Shown: positions 1 to 11,178 of the stretch, one piece after another | How the letters are laid out: each line of letters opens with the position of its first letter | How positions within the stretch are numbered: position 1 is the stretch's first letter | Assembly (NCBI RefSeq): GCF_015999335.1 | Contig: NZ_JAEACP010000020.1 | Location: 1 to 64,000 of the forward strand | Origin: Tabrizicola soli | Lineage (GTDB): Bacteria; Pseudomonadota; Alphaproteobacteria; Rhodobacterales; Rhodobacteraceae | Direction: 5' to 3' | Length of the DNA stretch: 64,000 nt | Position numbers and translations under genes: made by a program | The notes under the pieces: generated by a model | Database searches by the model: none | Seen by the model: the letters and a program-made list of their open reading frames with translations, nothing else | Told to the model about the DNA's origin: nothing

Positions 1-35
1 TCGACTGTAGACGGTAAGGCGGGCACCTTGGTGCG

Positions 36-107
36 GGTTGTTCATCCTGCGGGGTCCTCGGCTGGAGTTTGGCGATTGCAGCCTAACCCCGCCTCGGGTG
101 AACAACC
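36..107. other. Three-tier inverted repeat (structured element) 3' of the protease-like gene
   Basis: Three nested complementary pairs are visible: 36-44 with 99-107 (GGTTGTTCA/TGAACAACC, 9 bp), 49-55 with 86-92 (GCGGGGT/ACCCCGC, 7 bp) and 60-64 with 79-83 (GGCTG/CAGCC, 5 bp). Together they could fold a long hairpin with two internal loops. It lies just past the stop of the minus-strand gene ending at 124, so it could be a 3' UTR structure or a terminator, although no T-run follows. It could also be an independent small RNA. It matches no RNA family I can name. Confidence 0.5.
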
Positions 108-123
108 TCCTGAGAATTCACAG

Positions 124-1857
124 CTAGTCCCAGCAGGAGACCAGCGCCGTCATCCCCAGCCCCGCCGCCGTCAGATCCGCGGGCGCAAGCGCCGCCTTGC
201 GGTCGGCCTGCACCGGCGCGACACCGCTCGCGCCCAGCACGCGCGCGATCTCGGCACCGGAGGCCGCGAAATGCACGCCTTCGGGCAGGGTGCGGCCCTC
301 GGCCGTGGCCTTCGGCAGAAGCATCCCGATCACCGCGCCGGTTGCGTCCAGCACCGGCCCGCCGGCGTCGCCCGGCAGCGCGGGCAGCGCCAGCCGCTTC
401 AGTCCCGGCTCTCCGTTCAGGCCGGTCACCTCCTCCAGCGTGCCGAAGGTCATCACCGGGGCGGGCAGGCGATCCTCGTAGGGATAGCCTGCGACCATGA
501 TCTCGGTCCCGGGACGTTCGGGCGCAAGCTGGAACTCGGCCACCACGCGGGGCGAAAGGGGGGCAAGCGGCTTCAGGAGCGCAAGGCCGCTGGCCGCGTC
601 GGACAGCGCCACGCTCGCCTCGGTCTTGCCGTCGATCGTCACCCGCCCGCAGCTTTCGACCGCCTCGATGGTAGTCAGCACGCTGCCTGCCGCATCGACG
701 AAAAGACCCGAGCGGCTGAGACGCGGTTTCCGCACCTCGAGCCCCGACAGAAGCCCGGCCTTGGTCTCGGCCGACATGGCGACCATGCCGGGATCCAGCG
801 CCTTGTCGTTCCGGGGAGTGAAACTGGCCTCGATCTGGCGCAGGATCCGGGCATCGCGCGCCTCGTTGCCGGGCGAGGAGATGAAGATCCAGCCCTTGAT
901 CATCCCGCCGGTGAACTCGGCCCGGATGGTGGTGTCCACGCCGGCCGAGGTGCCCCGGATGCCGAACGCGCGCTCGCCCCGCTCGCGCGGGCCGTCCATC
1001 GGCACCGATTCCAGCGTCTGCAGGATGTCGTAAAGCCCGTAGAACGCCGCCTGGTCGCCGGGTTGCGAGATCAGGATCACGCGCGGCCCGCCTTCGGCCC
1101 GGGCGCGGAAATGGACGAAGGGCGGTTCGTAATGGTCGAACTCGACCAGCCCCAGCGGCAGGGTCACGGCGATGCCCGCCTCCTCCTCGACCACTTCGGC
1201 GAAACCGAAGGCTGCGGTCTCGCCGCGCCAGGCCTCCAGCAGCGCGGCGCGGTCGCCCGAGGTCAGGACGCCCGTCGGCTCATGCCCCTGCGCCTCTTGC
1301 CAGGCGGCCATCGAGTTGCGCGTGCCCGGCCCGAAGGCCCCGTCGATGCCGCCCTGGTAGAAGCCGAACCATTGCAGTGCGACCTGCAGGTCCTTGCGCT
1401 GGTCCCCGGTCAGCAGCGCCTCGCTGGCACGGGCCTCCTGCGGGGTCTCGTCCAGCGCAATGGCAGGCACTTCGGGTTCCGGCGCGGCGGCGGTTTCCGG
1501 CGCGGGGGGAACCGGGGCGCTTCCTTCCGGCGGCCAGAAGGCCTCGCCAAGGTTGCGCGGATAGGCGATGAAACTGTCGGAGGGGATCAGCCGCTCGCGC
1601 GTCAGGCTCCTGCGCTTCGCCTCGGCCTCGGCGGCGGGGTAGGGGCCGAGAAGGATGCCGAACCAGCCGGAGCGCAGGCGGAAGCCCGCCGTCTCGGGGA
1701 ACAGCGCGGCATAGGCGCGGGCCCGTTCCTCGCCCTCGGCCTGGCTGGGCTGCGCCTCGATCTGGATCCAGACGGTCTCCTCCTGCGCAAGGCCGGGACG
1801 CGGGGCAAGGGCGGCAAGCATGGCCAGGAAAAGCGCAAGGGCAAAGGGTCTGAACAT
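124..1857 (-). CDS. Secreted trypsin-fold protein with SPOR-like and peptidoglycan-binding domains; probable pseudoprotease
   Basis: The 577-residue protein begins with a signal peptide (residues 1-24, ending GLAQ). A SPOR-like domain (about 28-99), a Pro/Ala linker, a PG_binding_1 domain (about 150-210) and a trypsin/DegP-like beta-barrel domain (about 390-560) follow. This points to a periplasmic wall-associated role. In the protease domain the nucleophile motif reads GDAGGP (residue 498 is Ala where active enzymes have Ser). The usual TAAHV histidine segment reads TTIEAV, and the DLALL aspartate position reads GLALL. All three catalytic residues therefore seem lost, and a binding or scaffold role is more likely than proteolysis. 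Two Cys (SCGR and the terminal SCWD) could form a disulfide. The start at 1857 is preferred because the signal peptide begins there and AGGA lies upstream. Confidence 0.8.
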   Translation of the reverse strand: MFRPFALALFLAMLAALAPRPGLAQEETVWIQIEAQPSQAEGEERARAYAALFPETAGFRLRSGWFGILLGPYPAAEAEAKRRSLTRERLIPSDSFIAYPRNLGEAFWPPEGSAPVPPAPETAAAPEPEVPAIALDETPQEARASEALLTGDQRKDLQVALQWFGFYQGGIDGAFGPGTRNSMAAWQEAQGHEPTGVLTSGDRAALLEAWRGETAAFGFAEVVEEEAGIAVTLPLGLVEFDHYEPPFVHFRARAEGGPRVILISQPGDQAAFYGLYDILQTLESVPMDGPRERGERAFGIRGTSAGVDTTIRAEFTGGMIKGWIFISSPGNEARDARILRQIEASFTPRNDKALDPGMVAMSAETKAGLLSGLEVRKPRLSRSGLFVDAAGSVLTTIEAVESCGRVTIDGKTEASVALSDAASGLALLKPLAPLSPRVVAEFQLAPERPGTEIMVAGYPYEDRLPAPVMTFGTLEEVTGLNGEPGLKRLALPALPGDAGGPVLDATGAVIGMLLPKATAEGRTLPEGVHFAASGAEIARVLGASGVAPVQADRKAALAPADLTAAGLGMTALVSCWD

Positions 1858-1964
1858 CGGGGGTCCTGAAATCGGGTCTCGGATCGCGCCCGACATTAGT
1901 GGACCCCGCCGCAGCGGCAAGCCATATCCGGGCGTGCCCGGTCACATTCCCGCAGGTCGGGGAA

Positions 1965-1993
1965 TTGACCCTTCACCGGCCAATGGATAGGGA
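1965..1993 (+). promoter_or_regulatory. Possible promoter of glyQ
   Basis: TTGACC at 1965-1970 is separated by 17 bases from TAGGGA at 1988-1993, about 40 bases before the glyQ start. The -35 is good and the -10 is weak. An ATTCCC/GGGAAT repeat overlaps the -35 side. This is pattern matching only. Confidence 0.35.
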
Positions 1994-2031
1994 AGGCGCG
2001 ACCCGTCCGCCCTGTTTCGCGAAGGTGCGCC

Positions 2032-2958
2032 ATGCCGCATGACACCACCACGCCCCGCAGCTTCCAGGAGATCATCCTGCGCCTGCAGACCTACTGGGCG
2101 TCCCAGGGCTGCGCCGTGCTGCAGCCCTATGACATGGAGGTCGGCGCCGGCACCTTCCACCCCGCCACTACGCTGCGCTCGCTGGGGTCCAGGCCCTGGG
2201 CGGCGGCCTATGTGCAGCCCTCGCGCCGCCCGACCGACGGGCGCTATGGCGAGAACCCGAACCGGCTGCAGCACTATTACCAGTACCAGGTGATCATCAA
2301 ACCCTCGCCCGCGAACCTGCAGGACCTTTACCTGGGGTCGCTGGCCGCCATCGGCATCGACCTTGGCCTGCACGACATCCGCTTCGTGGAAGACGACTGG
2401 GAAAGCCCCACCCTCGGCGCCTGGGGCCTGGGCTGGGAGGTCTGGTGCGACGGGATGGAAGTCAGCCAGTTCACCTATTTCCAGCAGGTCGGCGGGCATG
2501 ACTGCAAGCCGGTCTCGGGCGAGCTGACCTATGGGCTGGAGCGGCTGGCGATGTATGTCATGGGCGTGGATCACGTCATGGACATGCCCTTCAACGATCC
2601 CGAGAGCCCGATCCCGCTGACCTACGGCGACATCTTCCGCCAGACGGAAGAGGAATACTCGCGCCACAATTTCGACGGGGCGACGACCGAGATGCTGCTG
2701 CGGCATTTCGAGGATGCCGAGAAGGAATGCGGACGCCTGCTGGCCTTTGCGCCCGACGATCCGAAGTCGGGCAAGCGCATCGTCATGGCGCATCCCGCCT
2801 ATGACCAGGCGATCAAGGCCAGCCATATCTTCAACCTCCTCGACGCGCGGGGCGTGATCTCGGTCACCGAGCGCCAGGCCTATATTGGCCGGGTGCGGGC
2901 GCTGGCGAAGCAATGTGCCGACGCCTTCCGCCTGACCGAGGCGGGGGCGGACCTGTGA
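2032..2958 (+). CDS. glyQ: Glycyl-tRNA synthetase alpha subunit
   Basis: This is the catalytic alpha chain of the bacterial alpha2-beta2 class II glycyl-tRNA synthetase, which activates glycine and charges tRNA-Gly in the cytoplasm. The 308-residue length is normal. Hallmark segments are visible: [18 protein letters not shown] at the N-terminus, the motif around [18 protein letters not shown] (motif 2 region), and [12 protein letters not shown] near the end of the active-site domain. The stop overlaps the GTG start of the next gene by 4 bases, and glyS follows about 475 bases later, so the three genes form one operon. Nothing is unusual in the gene itself. Confidence 0.97.
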   Translation: MPHDTTTPRSFQEIILRLQTYWASQGCAVLQPYDMEVGAGTFHPATTLRSLGSRPWAAAYVQPSRRPTDGRYGENPNRLQHYYQYQVIIKPSPANLQDLYLGSLAAIGIDLGLHDIRFVEDDWESPTLGAWGLGWEVWCDGMEVSQFTYFQQVGGHDCKPVSGELTYGLERLAMYVMGVDHVMDMPFNDPESPIPLTYGDIFRQTEEEYSRHNFDGATTEMLLRHFEDAEKECGRLLAFAPDDPKSGKRIVMAHPAYDQAIKASHIFNLLDARGVISVTERQAYIGRVRALAKQCADAFRLTEAGADL

Positions 2959-3431
2959 ATGTGGGGCGCATCGCCGTGGCCGTGATCCTGCTTGCCGCCG
3001 CCGTCGGGGGCGCCTTCCTGTGGTATACCGCCGAGCGGGCCTACTACGAACCCGTCGCCTTCACCCCCGGGGCCGAGATCCGGCTGGTGCCGCTTGCCGG
3101 CGACCAGCCCGAGGCGATCCTGGTCGCGGATGTGACCGGGACCGATGCCGCAAGCTCGCCGATCAAGTTCCGCGCCTGCTTCACCACGCCGCTGTCGCTG
3201 GCCATGCTGACCGAGACCTACCGCAACTATCCGGACGCCGAACCGCTGATCGCGCCTTCCGATTTCGACTGCTTCGACGCCAAGGCCATCGGCCGCGCGC
3301 TGGAGAGCGGCGAGGCGCTCGCCTTCCTGTCCGAGCCGAACATCCACCCCGGCGTCGACCGGGTCGTCGCCGTCTTTCCCGACGGCCGTGCCTATGCCTG
3401 GCATCAGCTGAACGCCCAATTCAAGGACTGA
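2955..3431 (+). CDS. Small membrane-anchored protein between glyQ and glyS (DUF6446-like)
   Basis: The 158-residue product starts at GTG 2955, which overlaps the glyQ stop (GTGA). Residues 4-22 form one hydrophobic helix, so the protein is probably anchored in the inner membrane with the rest in the periplasm. The soluble part has two Cys (RACF and FDCF) that could form a disulfide. A protein of this size between glyQ and glyS is usual in Rhodobacteraceae, where it is annotated only as a domain of unknown function. An ATG at 2913 in the same frame would add 14 residues lying wholly inside glyQ and is less likely. The position suggests co-expression with the synthetase but no known role in it. 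Confidence 0.8.
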   Translation: MNVGRIAVAVILLAAAVGGAFLWYTAERAYYEPVAFTPGAEIRLVPLAGDQPEAILVADVTGTDAASSPIKFRACFTTPLSLAMLTETYRNYPDAEPLIAPSDFDCFDAKAIGRALESGEALAFLSEPNIHPGVDRVVAVFPDGRAYAWHQLNAQFKD

Positions 3432-3433
3432 TC

Positions 3434-5632
3434 ATGCCCGACCTGCTGATCGAGCTCTTCTCGGAAGAAATCCCCGCCCGGATGCAGTCCCGCGCCCGCG
3501 AGGACCTGAGGAAACTGGTGACCGACGGTCTGGTCGAGGCCGGGCTGACCTATGCCTCGGCCGGGGCCTTCTCGACCCCGCGCCGGCTGGTCCTGTCGAT
3601 CGAGGGGCTGACGGCCGAAAGCCGGGCGGTGCGCGAGGAGCGCAAGGGTCCGTCCACCTCTGCCCCCGCGCAGGCGGTGGAGGGGTTCCTGCGCTCCACC
3701 GGCCTGACGCTCGACCAGCTGGAGCGCCGGGCGGACAAGAAGGGCGAGACCTTCTATGCCGTGGTGGAAAAGCCCGGCCGCCAGGCTGCCGGGATCGTGG
3801 CCGAGGTGCTGGAAGCGACGATCCGCAACTTCCCCTGGCCGAAGTCGATGCGCTGGGGCAGCGGCAGCCTGCGCTGGGTGCGGCCGCTGCAGGGGATCCT
3901 GTGCCTTCTCTCCGACGAGACCGGCGCGCATGTCGTGCCGCTGACCGTGGACGGGATCACTGCCGGCAACACCACCGAGGGCCACCGCTTCATGGGGCTC
4001 GGCCGCTTCACCGTGACCGGCTTCGACGATTATGCGGTCAAGCTGAAGCGGGCGAAGGTGGTGCTGGACACCGCCGAGCGCGAGGCCGCGATCTGGCAGG
4101 GCGCGCAGAACCTGGCCTTTGCCGCCGGGATGGAGGTTGTGCCCGACGCCGGATTGCTGTCCGAGGTGGCGGGACTGGTGGAATGGCCGGTCCCCCTGAT
4201 GGGCCGGATCGGCGAGGCCTTCCTGGGCCTGCCGCCCGAGGTGCTGCAGACCAGCATGAAGGAACACCAGAAGTTCTTCTCGGTTCGGAACCCGAAGACG
4301 GGCCGGATCGAGGGCTTCGTCACCGTCGCCAACATCGAGGCCCCGGACGGCGGCGAGGTGATCCTGAAGGGCAACCAGAAGGTGCTGGCCGCGCGGCTCT
4401 CGGATGCGAAGTTCTTCTGGGAGAACGACCTGCGGGTGGCGAAGGCGGGCATGGGCGACTGGGCCGAGGGGCTGAAGTCGGTGACCTTCCAGGCGAAGCT
4501 TGGCTCGCAGGCCGACCGCATCGACCGCATCGCGGCCTTGGCGCGGGAGATCGCGCCGCTGGTCGGGGCCGATGCCGACGACGCCGAGAAGGCCGCGCGG
4601 ATCGCCAAGCTGGACCTGCGCTCGGCGATGGTCGGCGAGTTCCCCGAGCTTCAGGGCGTGATGGGCCGCTACTATGCGCTGGAGGCCGGGGAGAAACCTG
4701 AGGTCGCCGACGCCGCCCGCGACCACTGGCGGCCGAAGGGCGAGAGCGACACCGTTCCCACCGAGCCGGTCTCCGTCGCCTTGGCGCTGGCCGACAAGAT
4801 CGACACGCTGACCGGCTTCTGGGCGATCGATGAGAAGCCGACGGGCTCGAAGGATCCGTTTGCTCTGCGTCGTGCCGCGTTGGGAGTTATCCGGTTGGTG
4901 TTGGGCAACGGGGTGCGCCTTCGGCTGGTTCCACCAATTTCCAGAGGCATCTTCGAGGCCCTTTCTGTGATGCCTTCGGAGCGCGCCCAAGAGACAATGA
5001 AGGCATACGAAGTCGTCGCGGAAAGACTCCCCGAAGTCTTGGAGGCCGATGTTCCAGCCTTCGTGGAGAATGATCGCTTCTCTTTTAGGGCCTTGGGTTC
5101 TGCGAGCGGCTCGCTCCTCTCCTTCTTCCACGACCGTCTCAAGGTCTTCCTCAAGGATGAGGGCATCCGGCACGACATCATCGACGCTTGCCTCGCCATG
5201 CCTGGCAACGACGACCTCACGCTCCTCGTCAAGCGGGCCGAGGCGCTGGCGGGGGTGATGAAGACCGAGGACGGGGCGAACCTCCTGCAGGGCTTCAAGC
5301 GGGCGAACAACATCCTCACCCAGGCGGAGCAGAAGGACGGCGTCGAATACTCCTTCGGTGCCGACCCGAAGTTCGCCGAGACCGACGAGGAACGCGCGCT
5401 GTTCACGGCTCTGGACACGGCCGAGGCGACGATCACCCCGGCGATACAGGCCGAGGATTTCCCCGAGGCCATGGCCGCGATGGCCGCCCTCCGCACGCCG
5501 ATCGACGCCTTCTTCACCGCCGTTCAGGTCAACAGCGACAACCCGGTGATCCGGCGCAACCGCCTGAACCTCCTCCACCGCATCCGCGCCGTCTGTTCCG
5601 GCGTCGCCGACCTGACCCGCATCGAGGGCTGA
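3434..5632 (+). CDS. glyS: Glycyl-tRNA synthetase beta subunit
   Basis: This 732-residue beta chain supplies tRNA recognition for the alpha2-beta2 synthetase encoded with glyQ. The N-terminus MPDLLIELFSEEIPARM is the family signature, and the C-terminus carries the anticodon-binding-like domain (DALS-type) found in GlyS. The start ATG 3434 lies 2 bases after the previous stop. Between about 4851 and 5215 (residues about 473-594) codon use changes: TTG Leu, AGA/AGG Arg and T- or A-ending codons appear, while both flanks use almost only CTG and CGC/CGG. The reading frame is intact and the protein still looks like GlyS, so the patch may come from recombination with a diverged homologue. Confidence 0.95.
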   Translation: MPDLLIELFSEEIPARMQSRAREDLRKLVTDGLVEAGLTYASAGAFSTPRRLVLSIEGLTAESRAVREERKGPSTSAPAQAVEGFLRSTGLTLDQLERRADKKGETFYAVVEKPGRQAAGIVAEVLEATIRNFPWPKSMRWGSGSLRWVRPLQGILCLLSDETGAHVVPLTVDGITAGNTTEGHRFMGLGRFTVTGFDDYAVKLKRAKVVLDTAEREAAIWQGAQNLAFAAGMEVVPDAGLLSEVAGLVEWPVPLMGRIGEAFLGLPPEVLQTSMKEHQKFFSVRNPKTGRIEGFVTVANIEAPDGGEVILKGNQKVLAARLSDAKFFWENDLRVAKAGMGDWAEGLKSVTFQAKLGSQADRIDRIAALAREIAPLVGADADDAEKAARIAKLDLRSAMVGEFPELQGVMGRYYALEAGEKPEVADAARDHWRPKGESDTVPTEPVSVALALADKIDTLTGFWAIDEKPTGSKDPFALRRAALGVIRLVLGNGVRLRLVPPISRGIFEALSVMPSERAQETMKAYEVVAERLPEVLEADVPAFVENDRFSFRALGSASGSLLSFFHDRLKVFLKDEGIRHDIIDACLAMPGNDDLTLLVKRAEALAGVMKTEDGANLLQGFKRANNILTQAEQKDGVEYSFGADPKFAETDEERALFTALDTAEATITPAIQAEDFPEAMAAMAALRTPIDAFFTAVQVNSDNPVIRRNRLNLLHRIRAVCSGVADLTRIEG

Positions 5633-5722
5633 TAGCGCCCGAAGATTCGTCACCGACAGCCCATGTCGCGCTTGCGTGACAGGGGTTTCGGCGTATTCTG
5701 CACGCGAACACAGGATGCTGCG

Positions 5723-8296
<2,574 letters not shown>

Positions 8297-8312
8297 GAGA
8301 GGCCCGGGAATT

Positions 8313-8332
8313 TTCGGCGAGATTTCGCCGAA
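8313..8332. terminator. Hairpin after the PPDK-like gene
   Basis: TTCGGCGA and TCGCCGAA form a perfect 8-bp stem with a GATT loop, 16 bases past the stop. No T-run follows, so it is a likely 3' end structure but not a textbook intrinsic terminator. Confidence 0.45.
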
Positions 8333-8426
8333 GTTCGCGCAAAAAGCGTGCTAAAAATACCACAGCGGTAGACCCCCCTCCCGCTTTGCCCCTACTCCCC
8401 TGCCGGCTTGCAAAGGCGGGGGTCAC

Positions 8427-8455
8427 TTCCGCCGTTTTCTGTAACAACGACGGAA
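8427..8455. promoter_or_regulatory. Inverted repeat just upstream of the cell-wall hydrolase gene
   Basis: TTCCGCCGTT (8427-8436) and AACGACGGAA form a 10-bp dyad with one mismatch and a 10-base spacer, ending 7 bases before the start codon at 8463. It could be an operator or an mRNA hairpin that affects translation. The function is unproven. Confidence 0.35.
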
Positions 8456-8462
8456 AAGCAGA

Positions 8463-9065
8463 ATGAAACTCTGTGTCCTGGCGCGAAGGATCGCGCCGCT
8501 GCTGGTGGCAGGGCTGCTTGCCCTCCCGGCCCTTGCGGATGGCCGATCCGCGCCGATCGGAACCGAACTCGTCCGACTGCCCGCCCCCGATCTCTCTGCC
8601 GCCCTGTCGGCCCGTGCGCAGACCGAGGGGCTGACGATGGACTGGCTCCTGGCCCAGCCCGCGCCCACCGGCGATGCGGATTGGCAATGCCTGACCGAAG
8701 CCCTCTACTTCGAATCCCGCGGCGAAAGCCTCGCGGGGCAGGTCGCCGTGGCCGAGGTGATCCTGAACCGCGTCGACAGCGCGCTCTATCCGCGCAGCGT
8801 CTGCGGCGTGGTCAAGCAGCGGGGCGGCGGGGGCTGCCAGTTCTCCTATGTCTGCGACGGCAAGAAGCGGATGCGCGAAAAGGCGGCCGCCGATCTCTCC
8901 GGCCGCATCGCCCGCGCCATGCTGGACGGGGCGCCGCGCCTCTTGACCGATGGCGCCACCCATTTCCACACCCGCCAGGTCCGGCCCGGCTGGTCCAAGC
9001 GGTTCGCCCATACCGCCTCGATCGGGGCGCATCTCTTCTATCGCCAGCCCCTGCCGCGCAGCTAG
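8463..9065 (+). CDS. Cell wall hydrolase, SleB-like (Hydrolase_2 family)
   Basis: The 200-residue protein has a signal peptide (about 1-25, ending ALA-D) and a SleB-type catalytic domain from about residue 74. The family motif EALYFESRGE is present, with the predicted catalytic Glu79, followed by the ILNRV and CQFSYVCDG segments typical of these lytic transglycosylase-like enzymes. It probably cleaves peptidoglycan in the periplasm of vegetative cells, since this lineage does not form endospores. Four Cys around SVCGV, GCQFSYVC may form disulfides. It stands alone between the PPDK-like gene and folB. The ribosome-binding site is weak (GGAAA). Confidence 0.85.
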   Translation: MKLCVLARRIAPLLVAGLLALPALADGRSAPIGTELVRLPAPDLSAALSARAQTEGLTMDWLLAQPAPTGDADWQCLTEALYFESRGESLAGQVAVAEVILNRVDSALYPRSVCGVVKQRGGGGCQFSYVCDGKKRMREKAAADLSGRIARAMLDGAPRLLTDGATHFHTRQVRPGWSKRFAHTASIGAHLFYRQPLPRS

Positions 9066-9203
9066 CTGGAAAGCAGCCGCGCAGCTGGTCCGAATGGTCC
9101 GAACGCGCCGCGCGGCTGGTCGCAAAGCGGGCCTTGGGCGGCGTCTTCCCGCTTGGACCTGCCGCCCCGCATGTTATGAGGGGGCCGAACCGCAGAGGCT
9201 CCC

Positions 9204-10133
9204 ATGACCACGAACGACATCTCGCTTGCCTTCGCCCATCCCGAGGACCGGGCCGAGGCTTCGGCCGGTGCCGCCCCGCGCGACCGGATTTCGCTGCGCG
9301 ACCATGTGGTCGAGGCCGATATCGGCGCGTTCCAGAAGGAACGGGGCCACAAGCAGCGCCTGCGCTTCAACGTCGTGGTCGAGGTCCGCCCGGTGACCGA
9401 GCCCCTGGAGGATGACGTCGACCGCATCCTTTCCTACGACCGGATCACCGAGGCGATCGCGGCCGAACTCGCCGCCGAACGGCTGAACCTGCTGGAAACC
9501 CTGGCCGAACGGGTGGCCGAGCGTATCCTGGCCGAGCCCGCCGCCATGCGCGTCTTCATCCGGATCGAGAAGCTGGACGTCGGCCCTTATGCGCTGGGAG
9601 TGGAGATCGTCCGTTCGCGCGCCGAGGTCCCGGTCCAGCGCGCCGGCGCCGAGGGGGACGAGGCGGTGCATCCGCTGGTGGTCTTCCTGGACAATGCCAC
9701 CATCGCCGCGCCCGACCTGTCGCGGCGTCTGGATGCGCTGCAATCGCGTGGCTTGCCGCTGATCCTGACCGTGGGCCTGCCCGACTTTCCCCGCGCCGTG
9801 ACCGGCCACAAGCCGACCCAGCGCCGGATCGACCTTCTGGCCATCGAGCAGAACGCCTGGGCGCTGGCCGCCCGCGATCCGCGCTGCGTGGTGGTGGCGA
9901 CCCGGACCGAGATCGACTGGGCGATCCGGCGCGGGCAATCGGTGGTCTGGGCGCCGTCCAAGCTGGTGCTGGACGCGGTGGACGGGCCGCAGGGCACCTC
10001 GCCCGTCACGCTGGCGCTCTGGCTGGCCGAGATGATGTCGGCCACCGCGCTCGTGGTTCACGGCGAGGTTTCAGTCCCGGCAGGAAGCCGCGTGCCGGTT
10101 GAAAAGTCGCAAGACTCCCCCCTTGCCAAGTAA
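9204..10133 (+). CDS. folB: Dihydroneopterin aldolase with a C-terminal extension
   Basis: FolB converts 7,8-dihydroneopterin to 6-hydroxymethyl-dihydropterin in folate synthesis. Residues about 27-130 form the FolB domain: DHVVEADIGAFQKERGHKQR and the SYDRITEAI...NLLETLAERVAERI segment, which holds the conserved active-site Glu (LLETLAE). At 309 residues it is more than twice the usual 120. The extra 160 residues (about 150-295, from VHPLVVFLDNATI) form an alpha/beta-looking region I do not recognise. It precedes folP and glmM on the same strand, so it is probably an operon. The longer FolB is seen in Rhodobacteraceae, so this is not an assembly error. Confidence 0.88.
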   Translation: MTTNDISLAFAHPEDRAEASAGAAPRDRISLRDHVVEADIGAFQKERGHKQRLRFNVVVEVRPVTEPLEDDVDRILSYDRITEAIAAELAAERLNLLETLAERVAERILAEPAAMRVFIRIEKLDVGPYALGVEIVRSRAEVPVQRAGAEGDEAVHPLVVFLDNATIAAPDLSRRLDALQSRGLPLILTVGLPDFPRAVTGHKPTQRRIDLLAIEQNAWALAARDPRCVVVATRTEIDWAIRRGQSVVWAPSKLVLDAVDGPQGTSPVTLALWLAEMMSATALVVHGEVSVPAGSRVPVEKSQDSPLAK

Positions 10134-10158
10134 AACGGCTTCGGCCACTGGCATCCGC

Positions 10159-11178
10159 ATGGAATATTTCAGACCGATCGTCATGACCGATCCCGTCCGC
10201 CCGGCGGGGTCCTTCGCCCTTGCCGGGGGCTGGTGCTGGTTCGACCGGGTCGAGGTCCTGTCCCGCGCCGCGCCCGCACGCCTGATCCCCGCCAGCAGCC
10301 TGCCGGAAGAGGCGTTGCACCGCCTGACCGCGCCGCGCGCCGATTTCGCCGGGCTGACGATGGACCGGCCCCGCCTCATGGGGATCGTGAACACCACGCC
10401 CGACAGCTTTTCGGATGGCGGCCGCTATCTGGCGCAGACCAATGCCGTCGACCACGCCCGTTTCATCGCCCGTCATGCCGAGATGGTGGACATCGGCGGC
10501 GAAAGCACCCGGCCCGGCTCGCTCGAGGTGCCGGTCGCCGAGGAGATCGCCCGCACCGCCCCGGTGATCGAGGCGCTGCGGGATGGCGGCGTGCAGGCGC
10601 CGATCTCGATCGACACCCGCAAGGCGCTGGTCGCCTCGGCCGCGCTGGCGGCGGGGGCCATGGTGGTCAACGATGTCTCGGGGCTGGATTTCGACCCGGC
10701 GATGGGCGGCCTCGTGGCCCGGACCGGCGCGGCCCTGGTGCTGATGCACGCCCAGGGCCTGCCCGAGACGATGCAGAACGATCCGCAATACGGCGATGTC
10801 CTGCTGGATGTCTACGACGCGCTGGCCGAACGGCTGGCCCGCGCCGTGGCCCTGGGCATCGACCCTCGGCGCATCGCCATCGACCCCGGCATCGGCTTCG
10901 GCAAGACCATGGCGCACAACATCGCGCTCCTGCGGGCACTGTCGCTGTTCCACGGACTCGGCTGCCCGCTGCTGGTCGGCACCTCGCGCAAGCGGTTCAT
11001 CGGCACGATCGGCCGGGCCGAGGCGCCGGCGGACCGGATGCCCGGCTCGGTCACGGTGGCGCTTGCGGGAGTCGCGCAAGGCGTGCAGATCACAAGGGTA
11101 CATGACGTGGCCGAGACGCGACAGGCGTTGCTGCTCTGGCAGGCGCTGCACATGGATCAGGCGGAGGACCAGGGATGA
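10159..11178 (+). CDS. folP: Dihydropteroate synthase
   Basis: FolP joins hydroxymethyl-dihydropterin pyrophosphate to p-aminobenzoate; it is the sulfonamide target. The 339-residue TIM barrel shows the signatures: [15 protein letters not shown] (about 74-88), [30 protein letters not shown] and the final SRKRFIG. A lineage-typical N-terminal segment of about 70 residues precedes the barrel. The start ATG 10159 (MEYFRP) is preferred over an in-frame ATG at 10099 that lies inside folB; ATG 10183 is also possible. The stop overlaps the glmM start by 4 bases, indicating translational coupling. Confidence 0.95.
   Translation: MEYFRPIVMTDPVRPAGSFALAGGWCWFDRVEVLSRAAPARLIPASSLPEEALHRLTAPRADFAGLTMDRPRLMGIVNTTPDSFSDGGRYLAQTNAVDHARFIARHAEMVDIGGESTRPGSLEVPVAEEIARTAPVIEALRDGGVQAPISIDTRKALVASAALAAGAMVVNDVSGLDFDPAMGGLVARTGAALVLMHAQGLPETMQNDPQYGDVLLDVYDALAERLARAVALGIDPRRIAIDPGIGFGKTMAHNIALLRALSLFHGLGCPLLVGTSRKRFIGTIGRAEAPADRMPGSVTVALAGVAQGVQITRVHDVAETRQALLLWQALHMDQAEDQG

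Noticed and set aside
36-107. SRP RNA, tmRNA or RNase P RNA
   Set aside because: The structure does not contain the conserved sequence blocks I know for these RNAs, so it was left as an unnamed structured element.
28-1869. A 613-codon plus-strand frame
   Set aside because: Antisense to the SPOR/protease-like gene; no domain-like sequence, composition of a shadow frame.
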